A DNA stretch of 64,000 nt from Lichenicola sp964248625. GTDB taxonomy: Bacteria; Pseudomonadota; Alphaproteobacteria; Acetobacterales; Acetobacteraceae. The stretch is from NCBI GenBank assembly GCA_964248625.1, contig CAXTZG010000008.1:1-64000 (forward strand), written 5' to 3'. Position 1 is the stretch's first letter. Each line of letters starts with the position of its first letter. Position numbers and translations under genes: made by a program. The notes beneath the pieces are model-generated. The model saw nothing but the letters and a program-made list of their open reading frames with translations. It was not told the origin of the DNA and made no database searches. Positions 27,490-36,585 of this stretch are shown here, one piece after another.

Positions 27490-27668
27490 CCGGGCGGGAG
27501 GGAGCGGTTCCGGGAGCCGCTCAGGGACGTCTTGCCTGCGCACGTGCCGCACGTCGTGCAGAGGTTTGCCGGGTCTGCGCCGAACCGCCAGGATGAGAGC
27601 AACGGCTGCGGACGTCGCAGGCATCCCGATACGGCTCGGGCCGGCCGTCACCGTTGAAGGACGATCCC

Positions 27669-28544
27669 ATGGACCAAGCCGATGAAGACCAGACGGACCA
27701 TCCGGAGGGACATGCGCTCAGCGCCGCATCGAGCCTGTCGGACGTATCCGAACCCGAGCGGGAGATTATCGAAGCGCACGGCCGTCCGAACGCGGCCCTT
27801 ATCCACGAGACGATCAGGGCGGAAGGCGAAAGCGAGCTGGCCCGCTCGCCGTCGGCCCTGCTGCTGTCCAGCCTGGCGGCCGGGCTCGCGATGGGTTTGT
27901 CCCTGATCACCGAAGGCCTGCTTCGTGCGCACCTGCCCGATGCGCCGTGGCGCGACCTCGTGAGCAAGCTGGGCTATGCCGTGGGCTTCCTTGTCGTGGT
28001 GCTGGGACGCCAGCAGCTCTTCACCGAGAACACCCTGACCCCGATCCTGCCGCTTTTGTATAACCGCACCATGCAGACCTTTGGCAACGTCGCGCGGCTT
28101 TGGGTCCTTGTTCTCGTCGCCAACATCGCGGGGACCTGGGCCATCTCGGCCGTGCTTGCCGGAAGCGACCTGTTTCCCCCGGACATCAAGGACGCATTCT
28201 CGGCCGTCAGCCGGCACGTCATCGCGGCTTCGTTCGGGACCACCGTCCTGAAGGGGATCTTCGCAGGGTGGCTGATCGCGCTTCTGGTATGGCTCATGCC
28301 GGGAGCCGGGGAAGCCCGCTTCACCGTCATCGTGCTTCTCACCTGGCTCATCTCGCTCGCAGGATTCGCCCACGTGGTGGCCGGCTCGGTCGATGCGAGC
28401 TTCCTGGTTCTTTCGAACCAGGCGAGCGTCGCCGACTACCTTTGGCGCTTCTTCACGCCGACCTTGCTCGGAAACATCGTGGGAGGCACAGCGCTGGTCG
28501 CCGTTCTCAACTACGGACAGGTGGCAAGCGAAGTCCAGGCCTGA
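27669..28544 (+). CDS. formate/nitrite transporter (FNT) family channel
   Basis: Encodes 291 residues from ATG 27669, which has AAGGA eight bases upstream. After a 70-residue acidic cytoplasmic N-terminus there are six membrane helices with FNT signatures GRQQLFTENTLTPILPL and GNIVGGTALVAVLNYG. The family forms pentameric channels for small anions such as formate, nitrite or hydrosulfide. The sequence resembles the YfdC-like branch with the long N-terminus. Codon choice uses more T-ending codons than the neighbours, and flanking spacers are long, so recent acquisition is possible. No formate or nitrite enzyme genes are beside it. Confidence 0.87.
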   Translation: MDQADEDQTDHPEGHALSAASSLSDVSEPEREIIEAHGRPNAALIHETIRAEGESELARSPSALLLSSLAAGLAMGLSLITEGLLRAHLPDAPWRDLVSKLGYAVGFLVVVLGRQQLFTENTLTPILPLLYNRTMQTFGNVARLWVLVLVANIAGTWAISAVLAGSDLFPPDIKDAFSAVSRHVIAASFGTTVLKGIFAGWLIALLVWLMPGAGEARFTVIVLLTWLISLAGFAHVVAGSVDASFLVLSNQASVADYLWRFFTPTLLGNIVGGTALVAVLNYGQVASEVQA

Positions 28545-29044
28545 GCTCGCTCCGCATTCCCGCCATGGAACATGAGCGTCTGCTTCGGCAATATCCTGCG
28601 CCGGAACCGGCCGGCATCTGATCACGGCGGGTCGAGCCTGCCGCCGATCGCGTGCGGTCAGAAAGGATCCTGGGCGCGGTGAGCGGCTTGCGAGGATCGT
28701 GAGGCTGGCCGATCGCCGGGTGTGGCGGACCCCCGGGTGCGGCCGGAGCGGACGCGGTCCCGCACAGTCCGGCCGATCCTGTTCGGTTGCGTTACGACGA
28801 ACCAGACCGCCCTGGTCCGGGTTGCCGCCGGGATCGCGCCGGACGAGGCCGGGCTGCATGAGAGCGTCATGCGGGCGTCCGGCACTGGCGGGCAGACCAT
28901 CCAAAAGCTCGAGACGGCCGCGCGGCTGCGCTTCGATGCAAGCGGCTGGAGCGGCAGCTCGCAGCGCGGCGACCTGAAGCGGCTGCACGGCCGCCCGCCG
29001 GGCGGCCGATTGCCAGCCATCCCTCACCTGGGGCCTGTTTTTCG
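28545..29044. other. 500-base stretch with no supported gene
   Basis: No start with a good ribosome-binding site and no recognisable protein is present on either strand. One plus-strand frame (28722-29093) is open, but its translation resembles nothing I know and runs into the porin relic. The only clear structure is the hairpin at 28989-29007. The stretch may be decayed DNA between the FNT gene and the broken porin. Confidence 0.5.
28989..29007. repeat. 8-bp perfect hairpin upstream of the porin relic
   Basis: GGCCGCCC at 28989-28996 and GGGCGGCC at 29000-29007 enclose a three-base GCC loop. It ends 37 bases before the porin start codon. A run of five Ts lies about 30 bases further on, too far for a standard terminator. 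It may be a leader structure or the remains of an older terminator. Confidence 0.45.
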
Positions 29045-30364
29045 ATGCGATTGCCGATATGCGCGCCGCTCGCCCTGCTGGCCGCGGCCCTGACGCTCGA
29101 GCCCGGTCCGGCCGCCTTCGCCGCATCCGGCGCCGACGGTGTCGATCGGCTGGCGCCGGCCCCGCTCGCGATCCCGCTCGAGCCCTCCGATCCGCTGCCC
29201 GCTTCCGGCACCCCGGACGGCTACTTCTTCAACCTGCGGCCCTACGGCGCTCCGACCGGCGCCGCGCTGGCCGATTACGGGATCTACCTGGTCGCCCGGG
29301 ACCTGTCCGAGGAGATGGGCGCGATCGACGGCGGCATCAAACGCGGCGGCTTCTTCGAGGGCTACAGCTCGGTCGGCGCCGACCTCGACCTGCATCGCAT
29401 CGCCGGCATTCCGAGGACTCCCTGCACCTGCTGCTGTCGGACCTGCAGGGGCAGCCAGTCGCGTCCTATACCGGCAGCGCCTATGCCAACAACCGTGTGT
29501 TCGCCAGCACCCAGACCCTGCGCCTGAACGAGCTGTCCTACCAGCAGGAGCTGCTGCACGGCGGCGTGAACATCCGGATCGGCCGCGTTCCGGCGTATAC
29601 GCAGTTCGACGGCTCCGAGCTGTACTGCACCTTCATCACCGACCTGTGCCGCACGCCCGCCGCCTACACCTTCGACCGCGGCTCGCCTCCTACCTCGCCT
29701 CGTCCTGGGTGGGGATCGTCGAGGCGCGGCTCACCGCGCGGATCTACCTCCATGCCGGCGTGTACGAGAACGAGCCGGTGCTGGCCGACGCCAACCATGG
29801 CGGCTTTCCGGGTCCGGACTGGGACCTCAACTACGCCAACGGCGCCACGATCCCGGGCCAGATCGGCTACCGCACGACGACGGCAAACGATCGCTATCCG
29901 CGCGCCTACAGCGTCGGCGGCTTCGTCAAGACCGGCCGCTACGCCGATCCGTTCTTCAACACCGCCGGCCGTGACCGCACGCTGTTCGGCGGCGTATACT
30001 GGCGCGGCCCGTTCCGGGCGCGGCCGGTCGACACGGTCGGCGTGGCGGTCAGCTACACCGCGGTCAACTCCCGCATCACCGAGCGCATCGACAGCGTCCT
30101 GTCCAAGGCGGGAGGCGGGCAGGCCAGCCGCAGCGAGGTGTCGTACCAGGCCAACTACCGCATCGCGGTGGCGCCGGGCTCCGAGATCAATCCGTTCGCC
30201 GAGTTCATCAGCCATCCGGACCAGGAAGCGAGCGCCAGGCCCAGCGGCGACAACACCCATGCGGTGCTGGTCGGCACGCTGTTCGAGGTCGATGCCGCCG
30301 CCCTGCTCGGCCTGGCAACGCTGGGTCGCATGCCCTCCGGACTGTCCGGACCGTCCGGGCGTGA
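29045..30364 (+). pseudogene. OprB-type carbohydrate porin broken by frameshifts
   Basis: A signal peptide and mature start (ATG 29045; PDGYFFNLRPYG) read in one frame up to about 29412. The homologous sequence then continues in the next frame (EDSLHLLLSDLQG to YTFDRG) up to about 29682, and then in the third (LASYLASSWVG to HAVLVGTLFEVDAAALLGL). Each shift equals the loss of one base. The last frame has no stop where an OprB porin should end; another single-base loss before the TGA at 30362-30364 would supply one. Intact OprB porins admit sugars through the outer membrane. This copy is either a real pseudogene or a cluster of assembly errors. Confidence 0.75.
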
Positions 30365-30494
30365 CGTCATCCGGCTCCGCCTGACGAGCCGGATGTCCCG
30401 AGCCGAGGGCGCAAGACGGTCGACGCGCCCTGGCCTGCGGACGCCCTTGCGTCGACGTCACGCCGTGGCGCCGCACAATCCGACCCGCACCCGC

Positions 30495-31574
30495 TCACCC
30501 TTCCCGCTCGTTGTTCTCCGGCCTGAGCGCGGTCGCCATGTCGGCGATGTCGCGGCTGAGCATCTGCAGCGTGAAGCGCGGCAGCGGGCCGGTGGCGTCG
30601 CCGAGCCGGTCCAGCGCCGCCGACAGGCGCCCGGACTGCAGCAGCGCCTCGTCCGGCGCGTGGTCGTGCCGGGCCGCCTCGTCCTCCAGCGCCGTGCGCA
30701 GCGCCTGCAGCGCGGCGGTGATCGCGGCCGAGACCGGCACGAGGGCGGAGACGGGCTCCGCGTCGGGCGTGTCGCCATAGACCGTGTCGTTGATCGAGCG
30801 GGCCACGAACAGCATGTCGCTCTGCAGCCGGCGCAGCATCGGCACCAGCCGCACGATCAGCGGCTCGTGCTGCTCGAGCGAGGTCAGGCGCTCGCGACGC
30901 GCCTCGCCGATCGCCGCCACGAGGGTCTTCAGCGAGTCCGTGCTCGCCTCGTTGAGCCGGTCCACCTCGGCGCTGTCGAGGCGGCGGGTCAGCACGCGGC
31001 TCTGGCTGTCGTCCAGCGTTGCCAGCATCGCGGACGCCGCCTCGAAGGCCTGACGCCGCGCGCGCGAATGGAACACCAGGTAGGATACCACCAGCGACAT
31101 GCTGGCGCCGACCAGGATCGCCAGCACGCGGTCGACCGGCCGGTTGAAGGCGCTGCCCTGCGACGGAAACAGGAACGTCACCACCAGCGTCACCCCGGCC
31201 AGCCGCAGGTTCGGCTTGAACGCCGCCAGCAGCGCCAGCGGCACCAGCAGCACGGCGAACACCGGCAGCGTCGGCAGGCCGATCAGCGCCAGCGCGATGG
31301 CACAGGCGCCCGCGACCGCGCCGATCAGCGTGCCGAGGATCTGGTCGCGGCCGGCCTCCAGCGTCGAGCTGATCCGCGCCTGGGTGACGATGACGGCGGT
31401 GATCAGCGCCCAGTACGGCTCGCGCAGGTGCAGGGCGCGCGCCACCACGTCGGACAGGAACACCGAGACCAGGATCCGGATCGCCTGGCGGATCTCCGGG
31501 GTCCAGCCATCGATGCGGCTGCGCGCCCGTGTCAGCAGTCCCGCCGGCGCCCCCGCGTCGCGTGCGGCACTCAT
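30495..31574 (-). CDS. FUSC-family membrane protein
   Basis: Encodes 359 residues. The N-terminal half (about 25-165) is a set of membrane helices of the fusaric acid resistance/aromatic acid exporter type (EPYWALITAVIVTQARISSTLEAG, GTLIGAVAGACAIAL). The C-terminal half is soluble and helical, likely coiled (AFEAASAMLATLDDSQ, SLEQHEPLIVRLVPML). Members are thought to export aromatic acids or support envelope integrity. It starts 16 bases after the degP stop, so degP and this gene form one operon, consistent with an envelope-stress response. Confidence 0.86.
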   Translation of the reverse strand: MSAARDAGAPAGLLTRARSRIDGWTPEIRQAIRILVSVFLSDVVARALHLREPYWALITAVIVTQARISSTLEAGRDQILGTLIGAVAGACAIALALIGLPTLPVFAVLLVPLALLAAFKPNLRLAGVTLVVTFLFPSQGSAFNRPVDRVLAILVGASMSLVVSYLVFHSRARRQAFEAASAMLATLDDSQSRVLTRRLDSAEVDRLNEASTDSLKTLVAAIGEARRERLTSLEQHEPLIVRLVPMLRRLQSDMLFVARSINDTVYGDTPDAEPVSALVPVSAAITAALQALRTALEDEAARHDHAPDEALLQSGRLSAALDRLGDATGPLPRFTLQMLSRDIADMATALRPENNEREG

Positions 31575-31590
31575 CCGTGCCGGCGGAGCG

Positions 31591-33258
31591 TCACTCCGGG
31601 GCCTTGCGATGGTTGGTGGCAGGCGGCGGCGCCGCGCCGATCGGCAGCGGCACCCAGCGCATGCCCTCGCCGCTCTGCACCAGCATCACCACCGAGGGGC
31701 GCTTCTGGCGGCGCGCGTCGTCGATCCGCGCCTGCACGTCGGACGGCTGCGCCACCTCGGACTGCTGCACCTCGACGATCACGTCGCCCGCGCGGATGCC
31801 GCGATCGGCGGCCGCGCCGGCCTGGCCGACATCGGTCACCACCACCCCCTTCTGGGCGCCGGCGAGCTGGTACTTCTGGCGCAGCGCGTCGTCGATCCCG
31901 GCGAGCTTCATGCCGAGCCCGGCGAGGTCCACCGACGCCGGTCCGGACGGCTTGGCCGGAGCACTCGCCGCCGCGGGCTTCGCCGCCTCCTCGGGGAAGG
32001 CGCGGATCGTGACCTGCAGCGTCTGCGGCTTGCCGTCGCGCCAGATGCCGAGCGGCACCGACTGCCCGACCGGCGTCTCGCCCACCACGCGCGGCAGGGT
32101 GCGCCCGTCGACATCGTGGCCGCCGACCTGCTGGATCACGTCGCCGGTCCTGAGCCCCGACTTCGCCGCAGGCCCGCCCGCCTCCAGGCCCGCGACCAGC
32201 GCGCCCTTGGGCGTCTTGAGGCCGAGGCTGTCGGCGATGTCCTGGGTCACGTCCTGGATGCGCACGCCGATCCAGCCGCGACGGGCCTTGCCGAACTGGC
32301 GCAGCTGGTCGATCACCACGCGCGCCTCGTTGGACGGGATCGAGAAGCCGATGCCGATGGAGCCGCCGGACGGCGAATAGATCGCGGTGTTGATGCCGAT
32401 CACGCCGCCATCCATGTCGAACAAGGGTCCCCCTGAGTTGCCGCGATTGATCGGCGCGTCGGTCTGGATGAAGTCGTCATACGGGCCGCTGTCGAGCGAG
32501 CGGCCGCGCGACGACACGATGCCGGCGGTCACGGTGCCGGACAGGCCGAACGGGTTGCCGATCGCCACCACCCAGTCGCCGACGCGGGCCTTGTCGCTGT
32601 CGCCGAACGCCACCGCCGGCAGCGGGTGCGCGGGCTCGACCTTGAGCAGGGCGAGGTCGGTCTTGTCGTCGTGCCCGACCAGCCGGGCCTTCAGGACGGT
32701 GTTGTCCTGCAGCGTCACGGTGATGCTGTCGGCGCCCTTGATGACGTGGTTGTTGGTCACGATCAGGCCGGAAGGGTCGATCACGAAGCCGGAGCCCAGG
32801 CTCTGCAGCTTGCGCCCCGGCGCCGCCTGGCCCTTCTGGCTGCCGTTCTTGCCGCCGTTATGGTTCATGAAGTCGTGGAAGAACTTGTCGAATGGCGTGC
32901 CGGGCGGGATCGCCGGCACCGGGTTCTGCGGCGCGTCCTGGTCCTTGCCGCCGCCAGTCCCGTCGCCCGGCGCCTTGTCGCCGCCGGGGGCGGCCTGGTC
33001 GCCGGGATCGTCGTCATCGTCCTGGCTGTCGTCGGTGACGGTCTCGGTCGACGAGATGTTGACCACCGAGGGCAGCAGCCGGGCCGCGAGATCGGCGAAG
33101 CTGTCCGGGGCGCCGCGCGCCAGCGCCGGCACCGGGGCCGCCGCCGGCAGCAGAACACCGCCCGCGAGCAGCATGGCCGAGGCCAGCAGGCCGGCGCGGA
33201 ACAGCCGGAGCCGGACGGACACTGCACTGCCGTCGGACCGCAAGATCGCCAAGCGCAT
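31591..33258 (-). CDS. degP: DegP/DegQ-type periplasmic serine protease
   Basis: Encodes 555 residues. A long N-terminal hydrophobic segment (about 20-48) is the signal peptide or anchor. The trypsin-like domain carries the triad His171 (TNNHVI), Asp201 (KTDLALLKV) and Ser275 (RGNSGGPLF). Two PDZ domains follow (about 345-440 and 465-545). Between signal and protease is an odd acidic and Gly-rich linker with runs of Asp (about 75-110). DegP degrades or refolds misfolded envelope proteins. It is the first gene of an operon with the FUSC protein. Confidence 0.94.
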   Translation of the reverse strand: MRLAILRSDGSAVSVRLRLFRAGLLASAMLLAGGVLLPAAAPVPALARGAPDSFADLAARLLPSVVNISSTETVTDDSQDDDDDPGDQAAPGGDKAPGDGTGGGKDQDAPQNPVPAIPPGTPFDKFFHDFMNHNGGKNGSQKGQAAPGRKLQSLGSGFVIDPSGLIVTNNHVIKGADSITVTLQDNTVLKARLVGHDDKTDLALLKVEPAHPLPAVAFGDSDKARVGDWVVAIGNPFGLSGTVTAGIVSSRGRSLDSGPYDDFIQTDAPINRGNSGGPLFDMDGGVIGINTAIYSPSGGSIGIGFSIPSNEARVVIDQLRQFGKARRGWIGVRIQDVTQDIADSLGLKTPKGALVAGLEAGGPAAKSGLRTGDVIQQVGGHDVDGRTLPRVVGETPVGQSVPLGIWRDGKPQTLQVTIRAFPEEAAKPAAASAPAKPSGPASVDLAGLGMKLAGIDDALRQKYQLAGAQKGVVVTDVGQAGAAADRGIRAGDVIVEVQQSEVAQPSDVQARIDDARRQKRPSVVMLVQSGEGMRWVPLPIGAAPPPATNHRKAPE

Positions 33259-33359
33259 GGGGCGGACTGTCTCCTGAAGGCGGCGGATGCCTCGCCGCTC
33301 TGGGCGGAACTCTGCTCACGCGGCCGGTCCGGCGGCAAGACCCGGCGCGGGCGGGCCGC

Positions 33360-34031
33360 TCAGGCGCGGTCCAGCAGCCAGCCGGCGACCGCCTCGCCGA
33401 GCAGCGCGTAGCCCGGATCGGTCATGTGGGTGCCGTCCGGCGACAGGGTGTCGCGGGCGAAGTGCGCCTCGCACCAGCTCCGCATCCGCTCGTAGCGGGG
33501 GAACACCGCGAGCCCGGCCTCGGCGGCGATCCGGTGCAGCGCCTCGCGGAAGGCCGGAAAGGCCGGGCATTCCTCCAGGCTGCGGCAATATTGCTGGTCC
33601 ATCAGCACGAGGTCGGCGCCGGTCGCGGCCAGCCGGTCGAGGCCGGCCCAGGTCAGCCGCTCGAAGCGCTCGAGCGGCACGTCCTGCACCGGATCGTTGG
33701 AGCCGGTCTGCCAGACGATCAGGTCGGGGGTGGTGGCAACGACTGCCTCGAGCCTGCGGTCCATGTCGGCCGCGTTCTCGCCGCCGACGCCGAGATTGCT
33801 GAGCGCGATGCCGCCGCCGAACGCCGGCAGCAGCGTGCGCCGCATCACCGAGGGATAGCTGTGCGCCGGGCTGCTGGCGCCCGAGCCCTCGGTGGTCGAG
33901 GAGCCGAACGCGACGAGGCGGAGCGGCAGGGCGGCCGTGCGGCGGGCATGGGTGCGAGGCAGGATCGGAGGGGTGCTCATGGCGGGCGGGGTGCCATTCC
34001 CGGCACCGGCGGGCAAGGCCCCCTGCGACAT
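33360..34031 (-). CDS. SGNH/GDSL-type hydrolase
   Basis: Encodes 223 residues from ATG 34031; ATG 33980 is an alternative start. The SGNH blocks are present: block I is GSSTTEG (catalytic Ser, GSS rather than GDS), block III is GSNDP, and block V is DGTHMTD with the Asp and His of the triad. A Gly in SNLGVGGENA serves block II. No clear signal peptide is seen. It begins 7 bases after opgC, so it may act on acyl or succinyl substituents of the same glucan, although this is only context. Family members include esterases and acyl hydrolases of lipids and glycans. Confidence 0.85.
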   Translation of the reverse strand: MSQGALPAGAGNGTPPAMSTPPILPRTHARRTAALPLRLVAFGSSTTEGSGASSPAHSYPSVMRRTLLPAFGGGIALSNLGVGGENAADMDRRLEAVVATTPDLIVWQTGSNDPVQDVPLERFERLTWAGLDRLAATGADLVLMDQQYCRSLEECPAFPAFREALHRIAAEAGLAVFPRYERMRSWCEAHFARDTLSPDGTHMTDPGYALLGEAVAGWLLDRA

Positions 34032-34038
34032 CGCCCGT

Positions 34039-35235
34039 CTATCCGGCGGCGGCCTGGACGGAGACGGTCTCGGCAGGCGGCGCGGCGCGGCGCCGGGCGC
34101 GCTGCTTGCGACGGTCGAGGGCCACTGCCATCAGATAGAGCGTGCCGAGCCCGATCACGTTGACCGCGACCTGCATCGGCCAGCCGGTGCCGTAGGTGGT
34201 CATCGCCAGCCGGGCCAGCAGGTCCAGCACGGTGCCGACCGAGAACACCTCCAGCGAGTGGCGCCCGAACACCGCCAGCACCTGACCCGGACCGCCGCCC
34301 GCCAGCCGCCGCGCCAGCCGGCTGCTCTGCACCAGGTAGAAGATCGCCATCACGTCGATCAGCCTGAGCGGCGAAAGCGGCGTCTTCTGCGGCGGATCGA
34401 TCGGCAGCGGCGCCAGATCGGGCAGGCCCCATTGCGACCAGGGAAACGCCTGCACCGCGCTGAAGCCGAGATAAAGCCAGCAGGCCGCCACGATCCAGGG
34501 CGAGCGCGGCACGTCGCCGCCGGTGCGCCGGGTCTCGATCGCCGCCCAGGCGCCCAGGGTGAACAGGAACTGCCAGGCGAACGGGTCGAAATACCAGCCG
34601 TCCGGATCGAACCAGTTCGGCAGGTTGATCTGCGGATCGATGTTGATCGTCAGCCAGATCGCGGCGCTGATCGCGAGCGCTGCCCAGCGGTTGGTTCGCA
34701 GCGCCAGGTAAATCACCGGGAACAGCACCAGCAGCACCATGTAGAGCGGCAGGATGTTGAGGTTGCCGGGCAGCGCCTCCAGCGTCAGCACCCGCCACAC
34801 GCTGCGCAGGCCGTGCGCCAGCTCGGGCTCCAGGAAGTCGACCGGCACCGTGTGGTAGTGCCGCCACTGCCTGATCGCCAGCACCGTGGTGACCAGCATG
34901 CCCATCTGGAACAGATACAGCCTGACCACCCGCCGCCCGAGCCGGATCAGCCCGGTCAATACGCCCTCGCGCTCGAAGGCGCGGCCATAGGCCAGCATCG
35001 ACGCGAAGCCCGCCAGCAGCACGAACACCTCGGCCGCGTCGCAGAAGCCCAGGTTGCGCAGGGTGAAGCGGTTGAGCAGATTCTGCGGGATGTGGTCGCA
35101 GAACATCATCGTCAGCGCCACGCCGCGCAGCGCGTCGATGCGGTGGTCGCGCGACGAGGCGGCGGGCGCCTGCGCCCGGGAGGTGCCGGGTGCTGCCTGC
35201 CGGGACGGCGGGGCGGATGGCGCGATCATGTTCAT
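34039..35235 (-). CDS. opgC: OpgC, glucan succinyltransferase-type membrane protein
   Basis: Encodes 398 residues from ATG 35235, fixed by a perfect AGGAGG five bases upstream. About ten membrane segments form the OpgC domain of the acyltransferase-3 clan: DHRIDALRGVALTMMFCDHIPQN at the N-terminus (split here by its catalytic-type His and Asp region), EVFVLLAGF and GRHSLEVF further on. OpgC adds succinyl groups to periplasmic glucans. It lies 9 kb from opgGH, so the glucan genes are split, but all three functions are within the window. The SGNH hydrolase gene follows 7 bases downstream. Confidence 0.9.
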   Translation of the reverse strand: MNMIAPSAPPSRQAAPGTSRAQAPAASSRDHRIDALRGVALTMMFCDHIPQNLLNRFTLRNLGFCDAAEVFVLLAGFASMLAYGRAFEREGVLTGLIRLGRRVVRLYLFQMGMLVTTVLAIRQWRHYHTVPVDFLEPELAHGLRSVWRVLTLEALPGNLNILPLYMVLLVLFPVIYLALRTNRWAALAISAAIWLTINIDPQINLPNWFDPDGWYFDPFAWQFLFTLGAWAAIETRRTGGDVPRSPWIVAACWLYLGFSAVQAFPWSQWGLPDLAPLPIDPPQKTPLSPLRLIDVMAIFYLVQSSRLARRLAGGGPGQVLAVFGRHSLEVFSVGTVLDLLARLAMTTYGTGWPMQVAVNVIGLGTLYLMAVALDRRKQRARRRAAPPAETVSVQAAAG

Positions 35236-35407
35236 CCAGCCCTCCTGGCATGGCATTGCGGCAAAACAGTAGGTGCTCGGGCCGCACGGTTCCAGGCCGG
35301 GCGCCCGCACCGTCGCGTGCGGCGGCCAGGTTTGGCAGCGGCCGGGGGTGCACCGCGCCGAGCCGGGCCCACCTGTGCTACGGGACCGGGCGGAAACAGG
35401 ACATCTC

Positions 35408-36577
35408 ATGGCCGACATGGACGGAAACGCGCTCGAGCAGGCGGTGCGGCAGGTGCTGGAAGCGGTGCGCGAGCCGCGCGGCGGCCAGGATCTGGTGACA
35501 GCAGGGCTGGTCGAGAGCGTGCGGGTGCAGAACGGGCTGGTGCAGGTGGCGCTGGCCGCCGACCGCAGCAACGTCGGCATGCTGGAGCCGATCCGCGGGC
35601 AGGTCGAGCAGGGGCTGCGGGCGCTTCCAGGCGTGCTCAACGCCACCGTGGTGCTGACCGCGCACCGGCAGGCCGCCCCGGCGCCGGACCCGCGCCCGGC
35701 GGCTCCCCCGTCCGGCGGCGGCCACCGGCCGATCAGCCTGGGAGGAGGCGCCGGTGCCGCCCCGGGCGGCGGCGCGGAGCCGGCGGGGAAGCTGCTGGCC
35801 CAGGTGCGGGCGGTGGTTGCCGTCGCCTCCGGCAAGGGCGGCGTCGGCAAGTCGACCACGGCAGTCAACCTGGCGATCGGGCTCGCGCGCACCGGCCTCT
35901 CGGTCGGGCTGCTCGATGCCGACATCCACGGACCCAGCCTGCCGCGCATGCTGGGCGTGGCGACAGCCCAGCCGGAGGTGCGCGGCAAGCAGCTGATCCC
36001 GATCGAGGCCTGGGGCATCAAGGCGATGTCGATCGGCTTCCTGGTCGAGGAGCGCACCGCGATGATCTGGCGCGGCCCGATGGTGATGGGCGCGCTGACC
36101 CAGCTGATGGGCGAGGTCGAGTGGGGCGCGCTCGACGTGCTGGTGGTGGACATGCCGCCCGGCACCGGCGACGCGCAGCTCACGCTGGCGCAGAAGGTGG
36201 CGCTGGCGGGTGCGGTGATCGTGTCGACGCCGCAGGACATCGCCCTGCTGGACGCGCGGCGGGGGGTGGCGATGTTCGAGAAGACGCGGGTGCCGGTGCT
36301 GGGCATCGTCGAGAACATGAGCAGCTTCTGCTGCCCGAACTGCGGCCACACCACGCCGCTGTTCGGGCATGGCGGCGCGCGCGCCGAGGCGGAAGCGCTG
36401 GGGGTGCCGTTCCTGGGCGAGATCCCGCTGCTGCTCGACATCCGCGCCAGTGCCGATGCCGGCACGCCGATCCTGGCCGCCGCCCCCGACAGCCAGGCCG
36501 GCCGCGCCTACCAGGCGCTCGCCGGCCGGGTGCTGGAAGGGCTGCAGCCGCACCTGGACAAGCCGCGGCCGAGCTGA
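35408..36577 (+). CDS. apbC: Mrp/ApbC iron-sulfur cluster carrier ATPase
   Basis: Encodes 389 residues from ATG 35408. The N-terminal MIP18-like domain (about 5-90; LVESVRVQNGLVQVAL) is joined by a Gly/Pro-rich linker to a P-loop ATPase: deviant Walker A SGKGGVGKST, DADIHGPSLPRMLG, and VDMPPGTGDAQLTL. The CPNCG pair that bridges a 4Fe-4S cluster between two subunits is present (FCCPNCGHTT). The protein carries clusters to apo-enzymes in the cytoplasm. Several Fe-S client proteins are encoded in this window (MiaB, QueG, class I fumarase). It is divergent from opgC and convergent with the MFS gene. Confidence 0.93.
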   Translation: MADMDGNALEQAVRQVLEAVREPRGGQDLVTAGLVESVRVQNGLVQVALAADRSNVGMLEPIRGQVEQGLRALPGVLNATVVLTAHRQAAPAPDPRPAAPPSGGGHRPISLGGGAGAAPGGGAEPAGKLLAQVRAVVAVASGKGGVGKSTTAVNLAIGLARTGLSVGLLDADIHGPSLPRMLGVATAQPEVRGKQLIPIEAWGIKAMSIGFLVEERTAMIWRGPMVMGALTQLMGEVEWGALDVLVVDMPPGTGDAQLTLAQKVALAGAVIVSTPQDIALLDARRGVAMFEKTRVPVLGIVENMSSFCCPNCGHTTPLFGHGGARAEAEALGVPFLGEIPLLLDIRASADAGTPILAAAPDSQAGRAYQALAGRVLEGLQPHLDKPRPS

Positions 36578-36585
36578 GCGCGCGG

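Noticed and set aside
28722..29093. Plus-strand 123-codon frame before the porin relic
   Set aside because: No recognisable domain, no ribosome-binding site, and it ends inside the porin signal sequence in another frame.
30365..32012. Continuation of the porin relic frame for another 550 codons
   Set aside because: It runs antisense through FUSC and degP with shadow-like composition; it results from the missing stop in the frameshifted porin.
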